From Ichthyophis bannanicus (taxonomy: Eukaryota; Chordata; Amphibia; Gymnophiona; Ichthyophiidae), in NCBI GenBank assembly GCA_033557465.1, contig CM066032.1, positions 56,952,955 to 57,016,954 on the forward strand: DNA of 64,000 nt, in the 5' to 3' direction. Positions 12,448 through 24,584 of this stretch are shown here, in pieces. The notes under the pieces were generated by a model. That model saw nothing but the letters and a program-made list of their open reading frames with translations, had not been told where the DNA came from and searched no databases. Both the position numbers and the translations under genes were made by a program. Each line of letters starts with the position of its first letter. The first letter of the stretch is position 1.

Positions 12448-13104
12448 TAAGGGGTATGTTTACTAAACTGTGCAATTGTGTGGGGTGCACTTGAGCGTGT
12501 GCTAAGGTACCTTAGCGCATGCTAATAGTGCGTTTTTGTACCCCACACACGTGCACGCTGCACTAACGGGCCCGCACAAGTGCGCGGCGCGCTGATGTGT
12601 GGTAGAGGCGTGGAAAGGCATTCCGAGGGCGGATGAAGGCTCCCGAGGGGTGGAGGGACGGGGTCAATGGGTGGAGAGTGGGAGGGGAGAGGCTCCCCGC
12701 ACAGGAGCGGGGCTGAAATTCAACTAAAAAAATACCGCGAGTGAAAACCTCGCGTTAGAGCCGATTTAAAGGGAAGAGAAACCATTTCTGTCAGCAATGT
12801 ACAGCAAAACCAGGGAAATCTACAAAACGTGAGCAGTGTGATACATGCAAAATAGCAAATAAAAATCGAAAATGACCACAACAAAATTTTAATAAATTAT
12901 AATCCAGCTGGGCAATAGTGATAGTCATGGAAAACATCAGAAATCACTCCCAAGAAAGCCCCAAAAAAGAAATATGAATTTTAGAAGGGCCTATGCTCCG
13001 TCCCCATACAAGGTGAATGATCCCACAGTGAAATTGTGCAGAGCAGGGTTTATGACTCCTGTGGCCAGGTTTCCTATCTTCAGGGACTACACTGTTTCTG
13101 TGGC

Positions 13105-13178
13105 CACAGTGTGGTGCCGTGAACACAGACAGTGTGTTCAGGAGCCAAAGATCACAAGTTCAAGTCCCAGCTGGGGTT
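13105..13178 (+). other. tRNA-like module with Pol III-type boxes
   Basis: A 'GTGGTGCCGTGAACAC' segment resembling an A box is followed about 45 bases on by 'AAGTTCAAGTCCCAGC', a good B box. Similar modules recur at 13566-13638, 23108-23178 and, inverted, 8570-8660. No intact tRNA cloverleaf is claimed. Confidence 0.45.
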
Positions 13179-13565
13179 CCTGCAAACCCAATCCCCATAT
13201 TTTACCCACCACTAAACCATGATAGTAAAGACCAACCTTTTTTGCAGAGAACATAAGCATGGTCCAAACACCTCTATATTACCCTACAGAGCACAGACAC
13301 CAGAAACATGTGCATTACCTAGACCACAGTCCCCTCAATGCAGTCCTGGAGGGCCACATATCATTTAGCTGTGATGCTGTCAGCAATATAAGGCCATGTC
13401 AGCATGGTGGCGGAGGGGTACCGTTGGTGGAGGCGGCAGTGGCTGCTGCCCACAGCATACGGTGGCCTAGCCCCCTTCACGTGGGTGCACTGCCCTTCAA
13501 CAGACAGGCCCTGTCTGACAAACAGCCATGGACTCCCCAGGGAATGCACTGCTTTTGTGCTAAGA

Positions 13566-13638
13566 CGGTGGTGCAGCTGACACAGCCAGTGCCTTTAGAA
13601 CAAGAAGGTCACAGGTTCAAATCCCAGCTGGGGCTCCT
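13566..13638 (+). other. tRNA-like module with Pol III-type boxes
   Basis: 'GTGGTGCAGCTGACACAGCC' (A-box-like) followed by 'AGGTTCAAATCCCAGC' (strong B box, GGTTCRANNCC). It is the second copy of the module in this element. Confidence 0.5.
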
Positions 13639-13782
13639 GGCAACCCAGTCCCCTTATTTTACCCATGAAGAAATCATGGTAGTAAATACTGAACCATTAT
13701 TGCTGAGACCATACGCATGGGTCAAAAACCTCTATTTTATCCTACACAGCACAAACACCATAGAAATGTGCATTACCTACGG

Positions 13783-13974
13783 CAGAATCCCCCGAATGCA
13801 GTCCAGGAGGGCCAAACACCATTCAGTTTCCATGCTGCCTCTAATAAAGATGCCTGTGCTGCATATCTATACACCACCCCCATGGTATGCAGATGTGTCC
13901 ATGCATATTCATGAGGGACAGCATGAAAACCCGAACAGTGTTTGGAAAACCAGGACTGGAATTGGGAACCTCTG
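13783..13974. mobile_element. old hAT-type MITE, ~190 bp
   Basis: An imperfect palindrome beginning CAGAATCCCCCGAATGCAG and ending TTGGGAACCTCTG. It matches 23296-23488 and 28595-28787 at corresponding positions of the related long repeats, so it was already present in their ancestor. Confidence 0.6.
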
Positions 13975-14415
13975 CCGTAAAGCTGCAGCCAACAGGGCCA
14001 GACACACCCACACCCACAGGCCCCATTGGCTACTGCCTCCTGGAGAGGCAGGACATTAGGCCCTGTGTGCATCTCCCAGTACTAGCACTTGCATACCTTA
14101 GCAATGCCACCCTACACCTGGGTATACGGTACACGCCTATCAAATGTTTCCTTTGATTACTGGCAGATAGCAAGTCCTACATTAAGCACAGTTGCTCATT
14201 GAGCTCCATCATAGCAATCTTTCTGATGTCTGTGGTGTGTGCTTCAGGTCTGGTCTCTGACAGTGTTTACCACCCTGGGGAGTGACCCCCAACAGTATTG
14301 CGTAGCATATCCATGCCTGTACTGTGCCCAGGACTGGTGTGGTGGGCAGGGCTGCTAAACTCCTCTATAGTAGCACAATGCTGGCATAGGTGTGGGAGTG
14401 TGTGTCTGTCTATAC

Positions 14416-14960
14416 CAGTGTTTCCCAACCCAGTCCTATGGGGCACACCGGCCAGTCAGGTTTTCGGGATATCCCTAATGACTATGCATGAGATATATAT
14501 GCATTAGAGATATCCTGCCAACCTGACTGGTTTGTGGCCCTCCAGGGCTGGATTTGGAGACCCCTGCCTTACACCTCTGTCATTTAAGATTGTGAGTGGG
14601 CAAGGTGCAGATCTCCTAGACATCGTAAGGGTATATAGAATGTGACACATTCCTCCTCGATTCTCACCACCACCAAAAAGTTGTCTAATAGACAATATTT
14701 TGGTGGTGGTGAGAAGTGAGGAGGAATGTGACACATTCTATATACCTTTTTGATGTCTTGGACATCTGCACCTTGCCCACTCACAATCTTAGATGACAGA
14801 GGTGTTAGGCAGGGGTCTAAAAATCCAGCCCTGGAGGGCCACAAACCAGTCAGGTTGGCAGGATATCTCTAATGCATATATATCTCATGCATAGTCATTA
14901 GGGATATCCCGAAAACCTGACTGGCCGGTGTGCCCCATAGGACTGGGTTGGGAAACACTG
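14416..14960. mobile_element. 545-bp palindromic hAT-type MITE
   Basis: Near-identical to 7981-8525. Target duplication GTCTATAC at 14408-14415 and 14961-14968. The right duplication also serves as the left duplication of the older element starting at 14969, so this site was hit twice. Confidence 0.9.
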
Positions 14961-14968
14961 GTCTATAC

Positions 14969-16067
14969 CAGGGGTGGGCAACTCCGGTCCTGGAGGGCCG
15001 CAGACCAGTCAGGTTTTCGGGATATCCCTAATGGATATGCATGAGATATATATGCATTAGAGATGTCCTGCCAACCTGACTGTTTTGTGGCCCTCCATGG
15101 CTGGATTTGGAGACCCCTGCCTTACACCTCTGTCATTTAAGATTGTGAGTGGGCAAGGTACAGATGTCCTAGACCAGTGTTTCCCAACCCAGTCCTATGG
15201 GGCACACCGGCCAGTCAGGTTTTCGGGATATCCCTAATGACTATGCATGAGATATATATGCATTAGAGATATCCTGCCAACCTGACTGGTTTGTGGCCCT
15301 CCAGGGCTGGATTTGGAGACCCCTGCCTAACACCTCTGTCATCTAAGATTGTGAGTGGGCAAGGTGCAGATGTCCTAGACATCGAAAGGGTATATAGAAT
15401 GTGACACATTCAACCTCGATTCTCACCACCACCAAAAAGTTGTCTAATAGACAATATTTTGGTGGTGGTGAGAAGTGAGGAGGAATGTGACACATTCTAT
15501 ATACCTTTTTGATGTCTTGGACATCTGCACCTTGCCCACTCACAATCTTAGATGACAGAGGTGTTAGGCAGGGGTCTCCAAATCCAGCCCTGGAAGGCCA
15601 CAAACCAGTCAGGTTGGCAGGATATCTCTAATGTATATATATCTCATGCATAGTCATTAGGGATATCCCGAAAACCTGACTGGCCGGTGTGCCCCATAGG
15701 ACTGGGTTGGGAAACACTGTCCTAGACATCGAAAGGGTATATAGAATGTGTCACATTCCTCCTCGATTCTCACCACCACCAAAAAGTTGTCAAATAGACA
15801 ATATTTTGGTAGTGGTGAGAAGTGAGGAGGAATGTGACAAATTCTATCTAACCTTTTTGATGTCTTGGATATCTGCACCTTGCCCATTCACAATCTTAAA
15901 TGACAGAGGTGTAAGGCAGGGGTCTCCAAATCCAGTCCTGGAGGGCCACAAACCAGTCAGGTTGGCAGGATATCTCTAATGCATATATATCTCATGCATA
16001 TTCATTAGGGATATCCCAAAAACCTGACTGGTCTGCGGCTCTCCAGGACCGTAGTTGCCCACCCCTG
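14969..16067. mobile_element. older palindromic hAT-type MITE, split by a younger copy
   Basis: Termini CAGGGGTGGGCAACTCC and its complement, with duplication GTCTATAC (14961-14968) and GTCTATAT (16068-16075). Its own length without the 15175-15719 insert is about 546 bp. The corresponding element without insert is at 29236-29781 in the sister long repeat. Confidence 0.85.
15175..15719. mobile_element. 545-bp palindromic hAT-type MITE nested in a relative
   Basis: Perfect 8-bp target duplication TCCTAGAC (15167-15174, 15720-15727). It is inserted into one arm of the related older element. Confidence 0.9.
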
Positions 16068-16740
16068 GTCTATATAGTGTGTGGTGGCTGCAAACACCTT
16101 CCACAGCCCACACTGCCAGCACTGTTGCCAGTATTGGCCTGCCAATGTGCATAATGAGGAGCAAGGTACCATGGGTATAGCTTGGACAGGGTGACCTGAC
16201 CAGGATGCATCTGCACAGGGCATAGGGCACTGGCTGGGACATTGTAGTGGCTGGCCACCACCTACACAGACAGGGTGACCTCAGTATGTCCTGCTGGGGG
16301 ATCACTCTTATCCTGACTGTGCAGTGATGACAGCATGGCTAGGCACCCCCATATTTCTATGTAGTATGTCTCTCATGTGATATTTATGGGTTTCCTTTTG
16401 GGGCCCAGTCACTGATTTATCTGCTTGTTGTTCATGCTGACATCCCAGTTCTGGGTGCATGCATGTCCACCAGAAACATGCACTATGGACTAACTCACAG
16501 ACTTTTTGCAGCTGGTATGTGTCTTGCTGGAGTTGCTTGCAGGGTGCAGTGGCTGAAGGCTTGCTGCAGGAGAATATCAGATAGTGGATGTGTGCAGAGC
16601 TGCATTGATGGCCCTGTAGGGTGTCTGTTCCCCAGCAGGACTGGGGTTGATGGTCCACTCTACTGCCACCATTGCAGGGAGGTAGAATGTGGATCTGTTG
16701 ATGGGAGACCCTGTTTGCCACCCTTGGCCCTGGGGGAGAA

Positions 16741-16796
16741 GAGGAGGAGGGAAGGAGGGAGGGAGGGAGGGAGGGGGGGGTGGTGGTGGTGGTACA
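16741..16796 (+). repeat. purine-rich and GGT simple repeat
   Basis: GGAGGGAGGGAGG-type repeat followed by a short GGT repeat inside the Harbinger-type element. It produces poly-Pro/His frames on the other strand that are not genes. Confidence 0.85.
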
Positions 16797-17261
16797 TAGC
16801 CCACCTGGGGGTCCATGGGGGGTTCCCCTGACTGAGACAAACAGAGATATCTAAGGTGTTTCTGCAGAAACTACCTATCTCACAGATTAACACGGTTTTG
16901 GACCTCCAGCATAGCCTCTTTCAGCCATGGAAGGTGCTGTGGACCTGGTGCTGGGCGCCTCACCGCACCCTCAGGGTGAGCACAGTACCCGCACAATGTG
17001 ACGGTGTGTAGCTACTCTGTGCCAGTAAAACACACGGTCAATACCCCCTACCAGGCCGAGGTGCTGTGAGGGTGCACATGGTCACTTCCCCCTACCAGGC
17101 CTCTGCTTGCACATCAGCGCGCCGCCTTATGCCTCCCAATATTGAAATGCCTCCTAAAGAATAGTGCACCACCTTATGCCCATCAGCATGCCACCTTATG
17201 CTGCCCAATATTCAACTGGCTCCTAAAGTAATGCCTCAGTGAACTTTCTTTATTGGGCAAA

Positions 17262-17335
17262 GTGGGGGATTGAACCCCTAATCCCTGCACCATTGGTCAG
17301 TGTCTTAACCATTGTGTTGTGGCTCTGTTCCTCTG
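17262..17335 (-). other. tRNA-like module, minus strand
   Basis: On the minus strand 'CACAACACAATGGTTAAGAC' (A-box-like) is followed by 'GGGGTTCAATCCCC', which has both a B box and a perfect T-arm stem. Copies occur at 31783-31853, 31990-32060, 58800-58860 and 62308-62378 (+). Confidence 0.5.
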
Positions 17336-17536
17336 AACGCACATCAGCGCGCCACTTATGCCTCCCGCGCAGCTTTCTCATGCACTAATATGCGGTGCGC
17401 ACATGGGCGCCGCGCACCTTAGCGCATATTTAAATCCCAGTTTTGCTTTTTCAGAAAGAAACGCCCACTCCTTATATGGCATCCGCACACTACCGCGGCC
17501 CGCACATTACCGGGGTTTTAGTAAACATACCACTAA

Positions 17537-18403
17537 GAGTTTTTTATCCCGCCTTTTCGAGCAATCAAAGCAGTTTACAAAGGAACAAAAAACATTGCAT
17601 TATAAGATGAAAATGGTACCAAAAGGGAGCAACGTACCCGCACACTAAACAGAGAACCAATGGAGCAGGTACAAAAGAGACTGGCAACAATTCAATTCAG
17701 GTGGAAAACCTTTTTAATTGGCCCCGATGCGTTTCGGCTGAAAAGCCTTCTTCAGGGGGTCTTTACAAAAAAACACACCTCAAAAAATCAACAACATTTG
17801 AATCAATTAAAATTATAAAAACATATAAGCATCAAAAAAATATAAAAAATAAATTGAATAAAAATATAAAAATTAAAATCTATATATAAACATGTAAACA
17901 AACATATTTAAGATGTAGATCCTTTAAATAAATTAAAAACATGATAGCAAAGACAATAAGACATAAATAAAACATCAAAATTAAGAATATAAGTAGAAAC
18001 ATAAATATCACTAAATAAACATATGGAAATATGAAGGAGAACGATGAGGAGGACACAAATAAAGGCAAAAGGTACCTTATATCGCGTAGTGCATTAAGAA
18101 TGGGCACTAAAGGTAAAACAATAAATAAATGTTAAACGAAACCAAATTGGAAACATAAAAAGCATAAACAATATATCTTAAAAGCATAAATACATGACAA
18201 ATATATAAATATAAATATTAGGGCAATGGCAATAAAAATATGAGGATCATGCCATTAAAAAATTATGTAAAGAACCGCATACACAAAAAAGCTACATCTA
18301 TGCTTAATAAGGAAACCTCCGTTCCTAGAGTACTTAGAACAAAAACGGAACAAATAAAGATCATGAGGACAAAACACTTGTCTATTATTTTTTGAAAAAC
18401 TAC
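17537..18403 (-). mobile_element. Penelope-like element 3' part with hammerhead motif
   Basis: AT-rich sequence read on the minus strand, ending with the hammerhead-like motif at 17722-17759 and a short trailer. No coding sequence. It abuts the Harbinger 5' end at 18404. It may be the missing 3' end of the PLE at 59070-62097, in the same orientation, if 18404 and 59066 are two ends of one insertion. Confidence 0.5.
17722..17759 (-). ncRNA. hammerhead-like motif of PLE pLTR, core conserved
   Basis: On the minus strand: CCCC/GGGG stem I, core CUGAAGA (fits CUGANGA), stem II GGC-UUUUCA-GCC, GAAA, a very short stem III and AUC at the expected cleavage site. Core residues are intact. Minimal stem III is a known feature of PLE hammerheads, which may need to work as dimers. 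Confidence 0.55.
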
Positions 18404-19026
18404 GGGCTATGTTTACTAAAGGGCACTAATGTCACAGCGGCGGTATTATCGCGTGATAAGGTATGTTATCGGGCGATGAAGGCGCGTTATCGCATGATAA
18501 CGTACCTTATCACGCAATAATGCGCCTGCGGCATTAAGGCACCCTAACGCCATGAAATCCGGTGCTGAAGGGCGGAGGAAGGATTCCCAGAGGGCGGAGA
18601 GAAGGGGTCGATGGGTGGAGAGTGAGAGGGGAGAGGCTCCAGGCACACTAATGCCGTGGAATCTGGGTCTGATCACTAACGCCAGTGAAACCCTCGCGTT
18701 AAGGCACATTTGCAGGAAAGAGAAACCATTTACGTCAGCAATGTACAGCAAAGCCAGGGAAGCTCAAAAAAAGTGATAGTTGTGATACATCTGCATGGAA
18801 CAAAAGGGCAAATAAACATGGAAAATGACCTGACCAAAATTTTAAATCACCATAACCAAGCTGGCCAATAGTGATATTAATGGGAAAAATCAAAAAACAC
18901 TACTGAGAAAGCTCCAAAAAAAAGATATCATATTTGGAAGGGTCTATGCTCTGTCCCCCTACAAGGTGAATGATCCCACATTGAAATAGCGCTGATCAGG
19001 GTTTTCCTTTTTTATTGGACATGTTT
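18404..19026 (+). mobile_element. Harbinger-type element, 5' terminal segment
   Basis: TIR GGGCTATGTTTACTAAA, followed by a GATAA-rich CpG stretch resembling the minus-strand terminus at 9575 and the 3' end at 59066. The inner part matches 12720-13010 of the complete element. It is interrupted by the hAT element at 19035. Confidence 0.7.
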
Positions 19027-20039
19027 CTTATGGCCAGGGGCGGCCCAAGGGGGGTGCGGGGCCATGTGCGGAGACTCGGTGCGGGGCCTCATTTGCATAA
19101 GGGTCCTCATTTGCATAAATATTTGCATAATGTTACCATACACGAACTTTTAGTAAACATGCCTCTTAATGAGTGTATGAATAAAGAAAGACTAAAAGAC
19201 TTCTACATTACTATAATCCAGTGCCAACCGCCAGACACATTAGGAACTACTACAAACACTGCCCATTTAGAACCCATAGCAAACCCGCCGTATCCTAACA
19301 GCACTACCAGGACTCATAAAGCACCATACCCTAACTATCAAAAGGAAACGCTGCAAATATTAAACCAATACATTTCAGAGAACAACAATACATGACCTAC
19401 TGGGGAAAGAGAACAAGTGGCAATGTCAAATAGGAATTACATAAACAGAATACCTCAGCTCAGTTACACATGAACAGAACATAAACCATCACCAAACAAG
19501 GAATCACAATTTAGAAACAGGAAGACAATAATTAAACTGGGAATCCCAAAAGCCAAACTTGGAATGTACAACACTGTAGAAATAAAACTATACATTAATT
19601 TGCTCTTGTACTAAACAAAGCGCAGACGTTAATGATGCACATTTCCCAGAGCTGACATATTCCAATTAATAAATTCAAAATAAAGAGATATTTTTCTACC
19701 TTTTGTGCATTTTTTTTCAGCTGCAATTGCTCCAGCCACTTTCTTCTGGTTTCTTCGTGTCTTCCGCTAATTCTTCATCGTCTGCTGTCCATTTGTCTTT
19801 TCTTCTCTCTTCTAGTTTTTTTCCATTCTCTCTCTACATCTGCTTTAACATACTAATCTTTCTCCTTTTCCTCTTTCCTCATTCCTATTTCATCCACTCA
19901 AATTTTACCACTCCATCCTCAATCCCCACTTACTCTCCCAATATCCGGACAATTGTAGATTTGTCTTCCCTCCCACACAAAATATTTTTTCCCTCTCCAT
20001 TTCACTCTCCCAGCTCCATCCCATTCTAATCCTCCCCCA

Positions 20040-21955
20040 ACATCAGCTCCATTCTAGTTCCAGTCCCACCCAGCATCCGCTCCCTTCTCGTCCACGCTTC
20101 AGCACATTTCCAGTCCTAGCCCCCCATAAGCCCATTTCCAGTCCTAGCTCCCCCATCTATTTGCAGTCCCATCCAAGTCCCTCCATCAGCTCATTTCCAA
20201 TCCCAGCCCCCCATGAGCCCATTTCTAGTCCTTTCCTAGCCCCACCATCAGCCCATGTCAAATCCTAGCTCCCCTCCACTTAGCCCATTTCCAATCCAAG
20301 CCCCCCATGAGCCTACTTCCAGTTCTAGCCCCTTCATGAGTCCATTTCAATCCAAACCCCCACCACAGCCCATTTCCAATCTTAGCACCCCCCAACAGCC
20401 AATTTCCCGTCCTATTCTAGCCCCTCCATCAGCCCATTTCCTGTCCTAGCCTCCTCCCTCACCCAGTTCCAGTCCTAGCTCCCTCCCCCTCACAACCCAT
20501 TTCCATTCCAAGCCCCCGTCCCCATCAGCTATTTGCAGTTCAAGCCCTCCTTCCACTCAGCCCATTTCCAGTCCTAGCCTCCTCATAGCCCATTACTAGT
20601 CCTAACCCCCCATCAGCCCATTACGTCCTAACCCCCCATCACCCTATTTCCAGTCCTAGCCCCCCATTATGCTATTTGCAGTATTAGCCCACCTCCCATA
20701 GCGAATTTCCAGTGCTACCCCCCCCTCAGCCCATTTCCAGTCTTAGCCCCCCATATCCCATTACCAGTCCTTACCCCCCCATCACCCTATTTCCAGTCCT
20801 AGCCCCCCCATCAGCCTATTTCCAGTCTTAGCCCCCCCCATAGCCAAATACCAGTCCTACCCCCCCCCCATCAGCCCACTTCCAGTCTTAGCCTCCCCCC
20901 CCCATGGCCCATTACCAGTCTTAACCCTCCCCCCCATCAGCCCATTACCAGTCCTATCCCCCCCCCGCGGCCAATTTCCATTCCTAACCCCCCCCCTGGC
21001 CCATTACCAGTCCTAACCACCCCCCCCCCCATCAGCCCAATTCCAGTCTTAGCCCCCCCATAGCCCATTACCAGTCCTAACCCCCCCATCAGCCCATTTT
21101 CCAGTCCTACCCCCCCCCATGGCCCATTACCAGTCCTAACTCCCCCCCATCAGCCCATTTCCAGTCCTACCCCTCCACTTCCAGCCTTAGCCCCCTCCCC
21201 ATAGACACTTCCCATCCCTCCCCCCCCATCAGCCCATTTCCTGTCTTAGCCCCCCCCTCAGCCCATTTCCAGTCCTACCCCCCCACTTCCAGCCTTAGCC
21301 CCCTCCCCATAGCCCATTACCAGTCCTAACCCCCCCCATCAGCCCACTTAGCCCCCCCATAGCCCATTACCAGTCCTAACCCCCCCATCAGCCCATTACC
21401 AGTCCTAGCCTCCCCCCCCCATGGCCCATTACCATTCCTAACCCCCCCCCCAGCCCACTTAGCCCCCCCTTTGCCCATTACCAGTCCTAACCCCCCCCCA
21501 TCAGCCCATTACCAGTCCTAGCCTCCCCCCCCCATGGCCCATTACCAGCCCACTTAGCCCCCCCCCAGCCCACTTAGCCCCCCCCCGCCCACTTAGCCCC
21601 CCCCCAGCCCACTTAGCCCCCCCCCCAGCCCACTTAGCCCCCCCCCCATAGCCCATTACCAGTCCTAGCCTCCCCCCCCCAGGGCCCATTACCAGTCCTA
21701 ACCCCCCCATCAGCCCACTTAGCCCCCCCCCATAGCCCATTACCAGTCCTAACCCCCCCCCCATCAGCCCACTTCCAGTCTTAGCCTCCCCCCCATGGCC
21801 CATTACCAGTCCTAACCACCCCCCCCCTGGCCCATTACCAGTCCTAACCAGCCCCCCCCCCGGCCCATTACCAGTCCTCACCACCCCCCCCCATCAGCCC
21901 ACTTCCAGTTTAGCCTCCCCTCCCATAGCCCATTACCAGTCCTAACCACCCCCCC
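20040..21955 (+). repeat. ~29-bp minisatellite with long C runs
   Basis: About 60 degenerate units of the form AGCCCATTACCAGTCCTAAC followed by 5-9 C's and ATC. The G-rich strand (minus) has regularly spaced G runs. Glycine-rich frames across it are artefacts of the repeat. Confidence 0.9.
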
Positions 21956-22002
21956 CCCTATCATTCCAAATTAAAATAAAAAAAAAACCAAACTGGCTGC
22001 TT

Positions 22003-22400
22003 CTGCCGCGGCAGCATCAAGAGCTCTGCCGCGGCAGCATCAAGAGCTCTGCCGTGGGGCCCCCCCCTGCCCGGCAGAGCCTCCGTGCATCCTCAGCAGC
22101 TTTCTTCATGTCCAAAACGCGGGCTTCTTTCAGAGCCGCGAGAGTTTCTTTTCTCGCGGCTCTCTTAATCCCGCGGGGCTGATGGGAAATCCCATCACCC
22201 TCGGCGGGATTAACAGAGCCGCGAGAAAGGAAACTCTCGCGGCTCTGAAAGAAGCCCGCGTTTTGGACATGAAGAAAGCTGCTGAGGATGCACGGAGGCT
22301 CTGCCGGGCAGGGGGGGGCCCCGCGGCAGAGCTCTTGATGCTGCCGCGGCAGAGCTCTTGATGCTGCCGCGGCAGAGCTCTTGCTGCTGCCGCGGCAGAA
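22003..22400. repeat. GC-rich foldback, ~195-bp arms
   Basis: Near-perfect inverted repeat centred near 22198, containing 'GAGCCGCGAGA' in both arms and GCCGCGGCAG tandem motifs at the outer ends. Relatives at 5905-6045 and 43660-43980. Confidence 0.85.
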
Positions 22401-23107
22401 GCAGCCGGTTTGGTTTTTTTTTTTAAAACTTGGGATGCTGAAGAATGTTTTTCGCGCGGGGCCCCCTGAAACGCGGGGCCCTGTGCAAAAAACATTCTTG
22501 CTCAATGGACGGGCCGGCCCTGCTTATGGCGTACACATGTGCGGCAACAGCAGGATGGGCATGTCGGAAAGGGCAACTGTACAGATGCTGGAAATGGGAT
22601 ACAGAGGGCTGCAGGCGGCACATGCTGTGGTGCAGCTGGGGCACAGTGCGGACTAGGGAGATGCCTAGGTGGCACATAGGAATGCTGAAACTGTACAGCA
22701 GCCAGACAGCAACTGATGAGGGCCCAACATGGGCACGAGTGTGTTTCTCACAGTGTTACAGGGGATAGTATCCAGCAGGTATCCCCACGGGCACAGAACA
22801 TTGGCAGGCGGTGCTGGGGGGGAAGTGCGGATGTCTATGTAGGCACCCCTACCCCAGATCCCACACCTTAGGTAGCCACCTACTGGCACACTGGATGGCC
22901 TGAGACTGCGCACCACCAGCACCACCAGCATAAGGGCATCTCAGCATGGTGGCAGAGGAGTACTGGTGGTGGAGAGGGCAGTGGCATCTGCCCACAGCAG
23001 ACCATGGCCTAGCCCTGTTTAGGTGGGTGCCGTGCACTGCAACAGACAAGCTCTGTGTGATGAACAGTCATGGTATCCCCAGGGAATGAACTATCCCTGT
23101 GGCAGCA

Positions 23108-23178
23108 TTGTGGTGCAGTACACACAGCCAGTGTGTTCAGGAGCAGAAGGTCACAGGTTCAAGTCCCAGCTGTGGCTC
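23108..23178 (+). other. tRNA-like module with Pol III-type boxes
   Basis: 'GTGGTGCAGTACACACAGCC' followed by 'AGGTTCAAGTCCCAGC', the best B box of this module group. Confidence 0.5.
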
Positions 23179-23295
23179 CTGCCAAACCGTGGTAATAAAG
23201 ACAGAACCTTTATTGCAGATAACATATACATGCCTGAAACGCCTATATTTTACCCTACAGAGCACAGACACCATAAACATGTGCAATAACTAGAG

Positions 23296-23488
23296 CAGAG
23301 TTTCCCAACTCCAGTCCTGGAGGGCCAAACACCATTCAGGTTTCATGCTGTCTCTAATAAAGATGCCTGTGCTGTATTTCTATGCGCCGCCCCCATGGTA
23401 TGCAAATGTATCTCATGCATATTCATTAGGAACAGCATGAAAACCCGAACAGTGTTTGATCCACCAGGACTGGAGTTGGGAACCTCTG
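23296..23488. mobile_element. old hAT-type MITE, ~193 bp
   Basis: CAGAGTTTCCCAACTCCAGTCC to its near-complement, flanked by AACTAGAG and CCCTAGAG (6 of 8 identical). Confidence 0.7.
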
Positions 23489-24240
23489 CCCTAGAGCAGC
23501 GGCCAACAGGGGCAGAAACACCCGCACCAACAGGCTCCACTATCCAAAGCCTCATGGAGGGTCAGGCTGTTGGGCCCTGCATGCAGCAGCATCTCCCAAT
23601 ACTAGCACTTGCATACCTTAGCAATGCCGCCCTAAACCTGGGAATACGTTACACATATATCAAAAGTTGCTATGATTAATGGCAGATAGCAATTCCTAAG
23701 TTAAGCACAATTTGCTGATAGAGCTGCATCATAGCAACCTTTTTGATATCTGTGGAGCGTGTTTCTGTTTTGGTTTCTGACAGTGTTTACCACCCCTGGA
23801 AGTGACCCCAACAGTATTGCGTACCATAGCCATGCCTGCACTGTGCCCAGGACTGGTGTGGTGGCCAGGGCTGCCAAAAGCCTCTATATTTGCACAATGC
23901 TGTCATAGGTGTGGGAGTGGGTGTCTGTCTATCCAGTGTGTTGCAGCTGCCTACACCTTACTCAGCCCACACTGCTTGCATTGTTTCCAGTGTTAGCCTG
24001 CCAATGTGCATAATGAGGAGCAAGGTACTGTGGGTATGGGCCGGACAGGGCGGCCCAGGCAGGATGCATCTGCACAGGGCATAGGGCAATGGCTGGGACA
24101 TTGTGGTGCCCAGCCACCACCTGCACAGACAGGGTGGCCACAGCATGTCCTGCTGGGAGGTCTCTCTCACCCTGACTGAGTAGTGACCATGGCATAGCTA
24201 GGCTCCCCCATAGTACTATATAGTATTTCTCTCAATTGAT

Positions 24241-24584
24241 ATATCAAGGGCCCACGCACATGCCACCACACAGACACCTGGCACCATGTATGTATGTGGT
24301 GGCAGGTGCATTCGGGACCTGTATGTGGCAATGGACAGCATGGTGCAACGCATGCGGGTCCAGAACTGCACCACCTGGTGACTGTCAGGTTCCATTCAGT
24401 GGATGGCTGCCGAGATGCAGCGTGTGGTGGGTAGGGGCGCTGCATCCCGACAGCCATCCCCTGATGGGCATCCCAGGAGCGTGTGATGGCCCCTGTGGTG
24501 CCCACACACGTGCTCTTTGCTGTCCTGTCTTCTGCGACCCAACATGTGGGCTTTGTTGTCCCTCCATCCCCATTACCCAACAGC
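24241..24584. other. unassigned, GC-balanced segment
   Basis: Open on both strands for short distances ('VAMDSMVQRM' on plus). It could be a remnant of a Harbinger accessory gene, but I cannot support that. No repeat termini. Confidence 0.25.

Larger units (their letters stand above)
12451..17533 (+). mobile_element. complete 5.1-kb non-autonomous Harbinger-type element
   Basis: Starts GGGGTATGTTTACTAAA and ends with the complement (TTTAGTAAACATACCAC), flanked on both sides by TAA (12448-12450, 17534-17536). A 3-bp TWA duplication is the hallmark of PIF/Harbinger. It has no transposase or Myb-like gene. It is colinear with 27611-32266 over terminal CpG-rich GC stretches, tRNA-like modules and old MITEs. 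It is longer because of nested palindromic hAT insertions. Confidence 0.85.
19035..22522 (+). mobile_element. complete 3.5-kb non-autonomous hAT element
   Basis: Termini CAGGGGCGGCCC and GGGCCGGCCCTG, with a perfect 8-bp target duplication CTTATGGC (19027-19034, 22523-22530). No transposase. The interior holds a Harbinger-like terminus near 19150-19165, an AT-rich part (19170-20040), a 29-bp C-run minisatellite, a GC-rich foldback and a terminal palindrome (22440-22505). The same interior, inverted and with different hAT termini, lies at 43550-45934. Confidence 0.85.
22531..24240 (+). mobile_element. Harbinger-type long repeat, internal part
   Basis: Colinear with the minus-strand repeat at 9250-7320 and in part with 13100-14400 and 28400-29220. 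It resumes directly after the hAT target duplication at 22530, so it continues the sequence that ends at 19034. It has no coding region. Confidence 0.6.

Noticed and set aside
8069..15979. Recurrent 76-86-codon frames such as 'MSHSSSLLTTTKILSI'
   Set aside because: Readings of the palindromic hAT element; they appear on both strands because the element is self-complementary.
21501..21884. 127-codon glycine repeat frame
   Set aside because: Reading of the 29-bp minisatellite.
20040..21955. CRISPR-like array
   Set aside because: Units are contiguous, degenerate and without unique spacers; it is a minisatellite in a vertebrate transposon.
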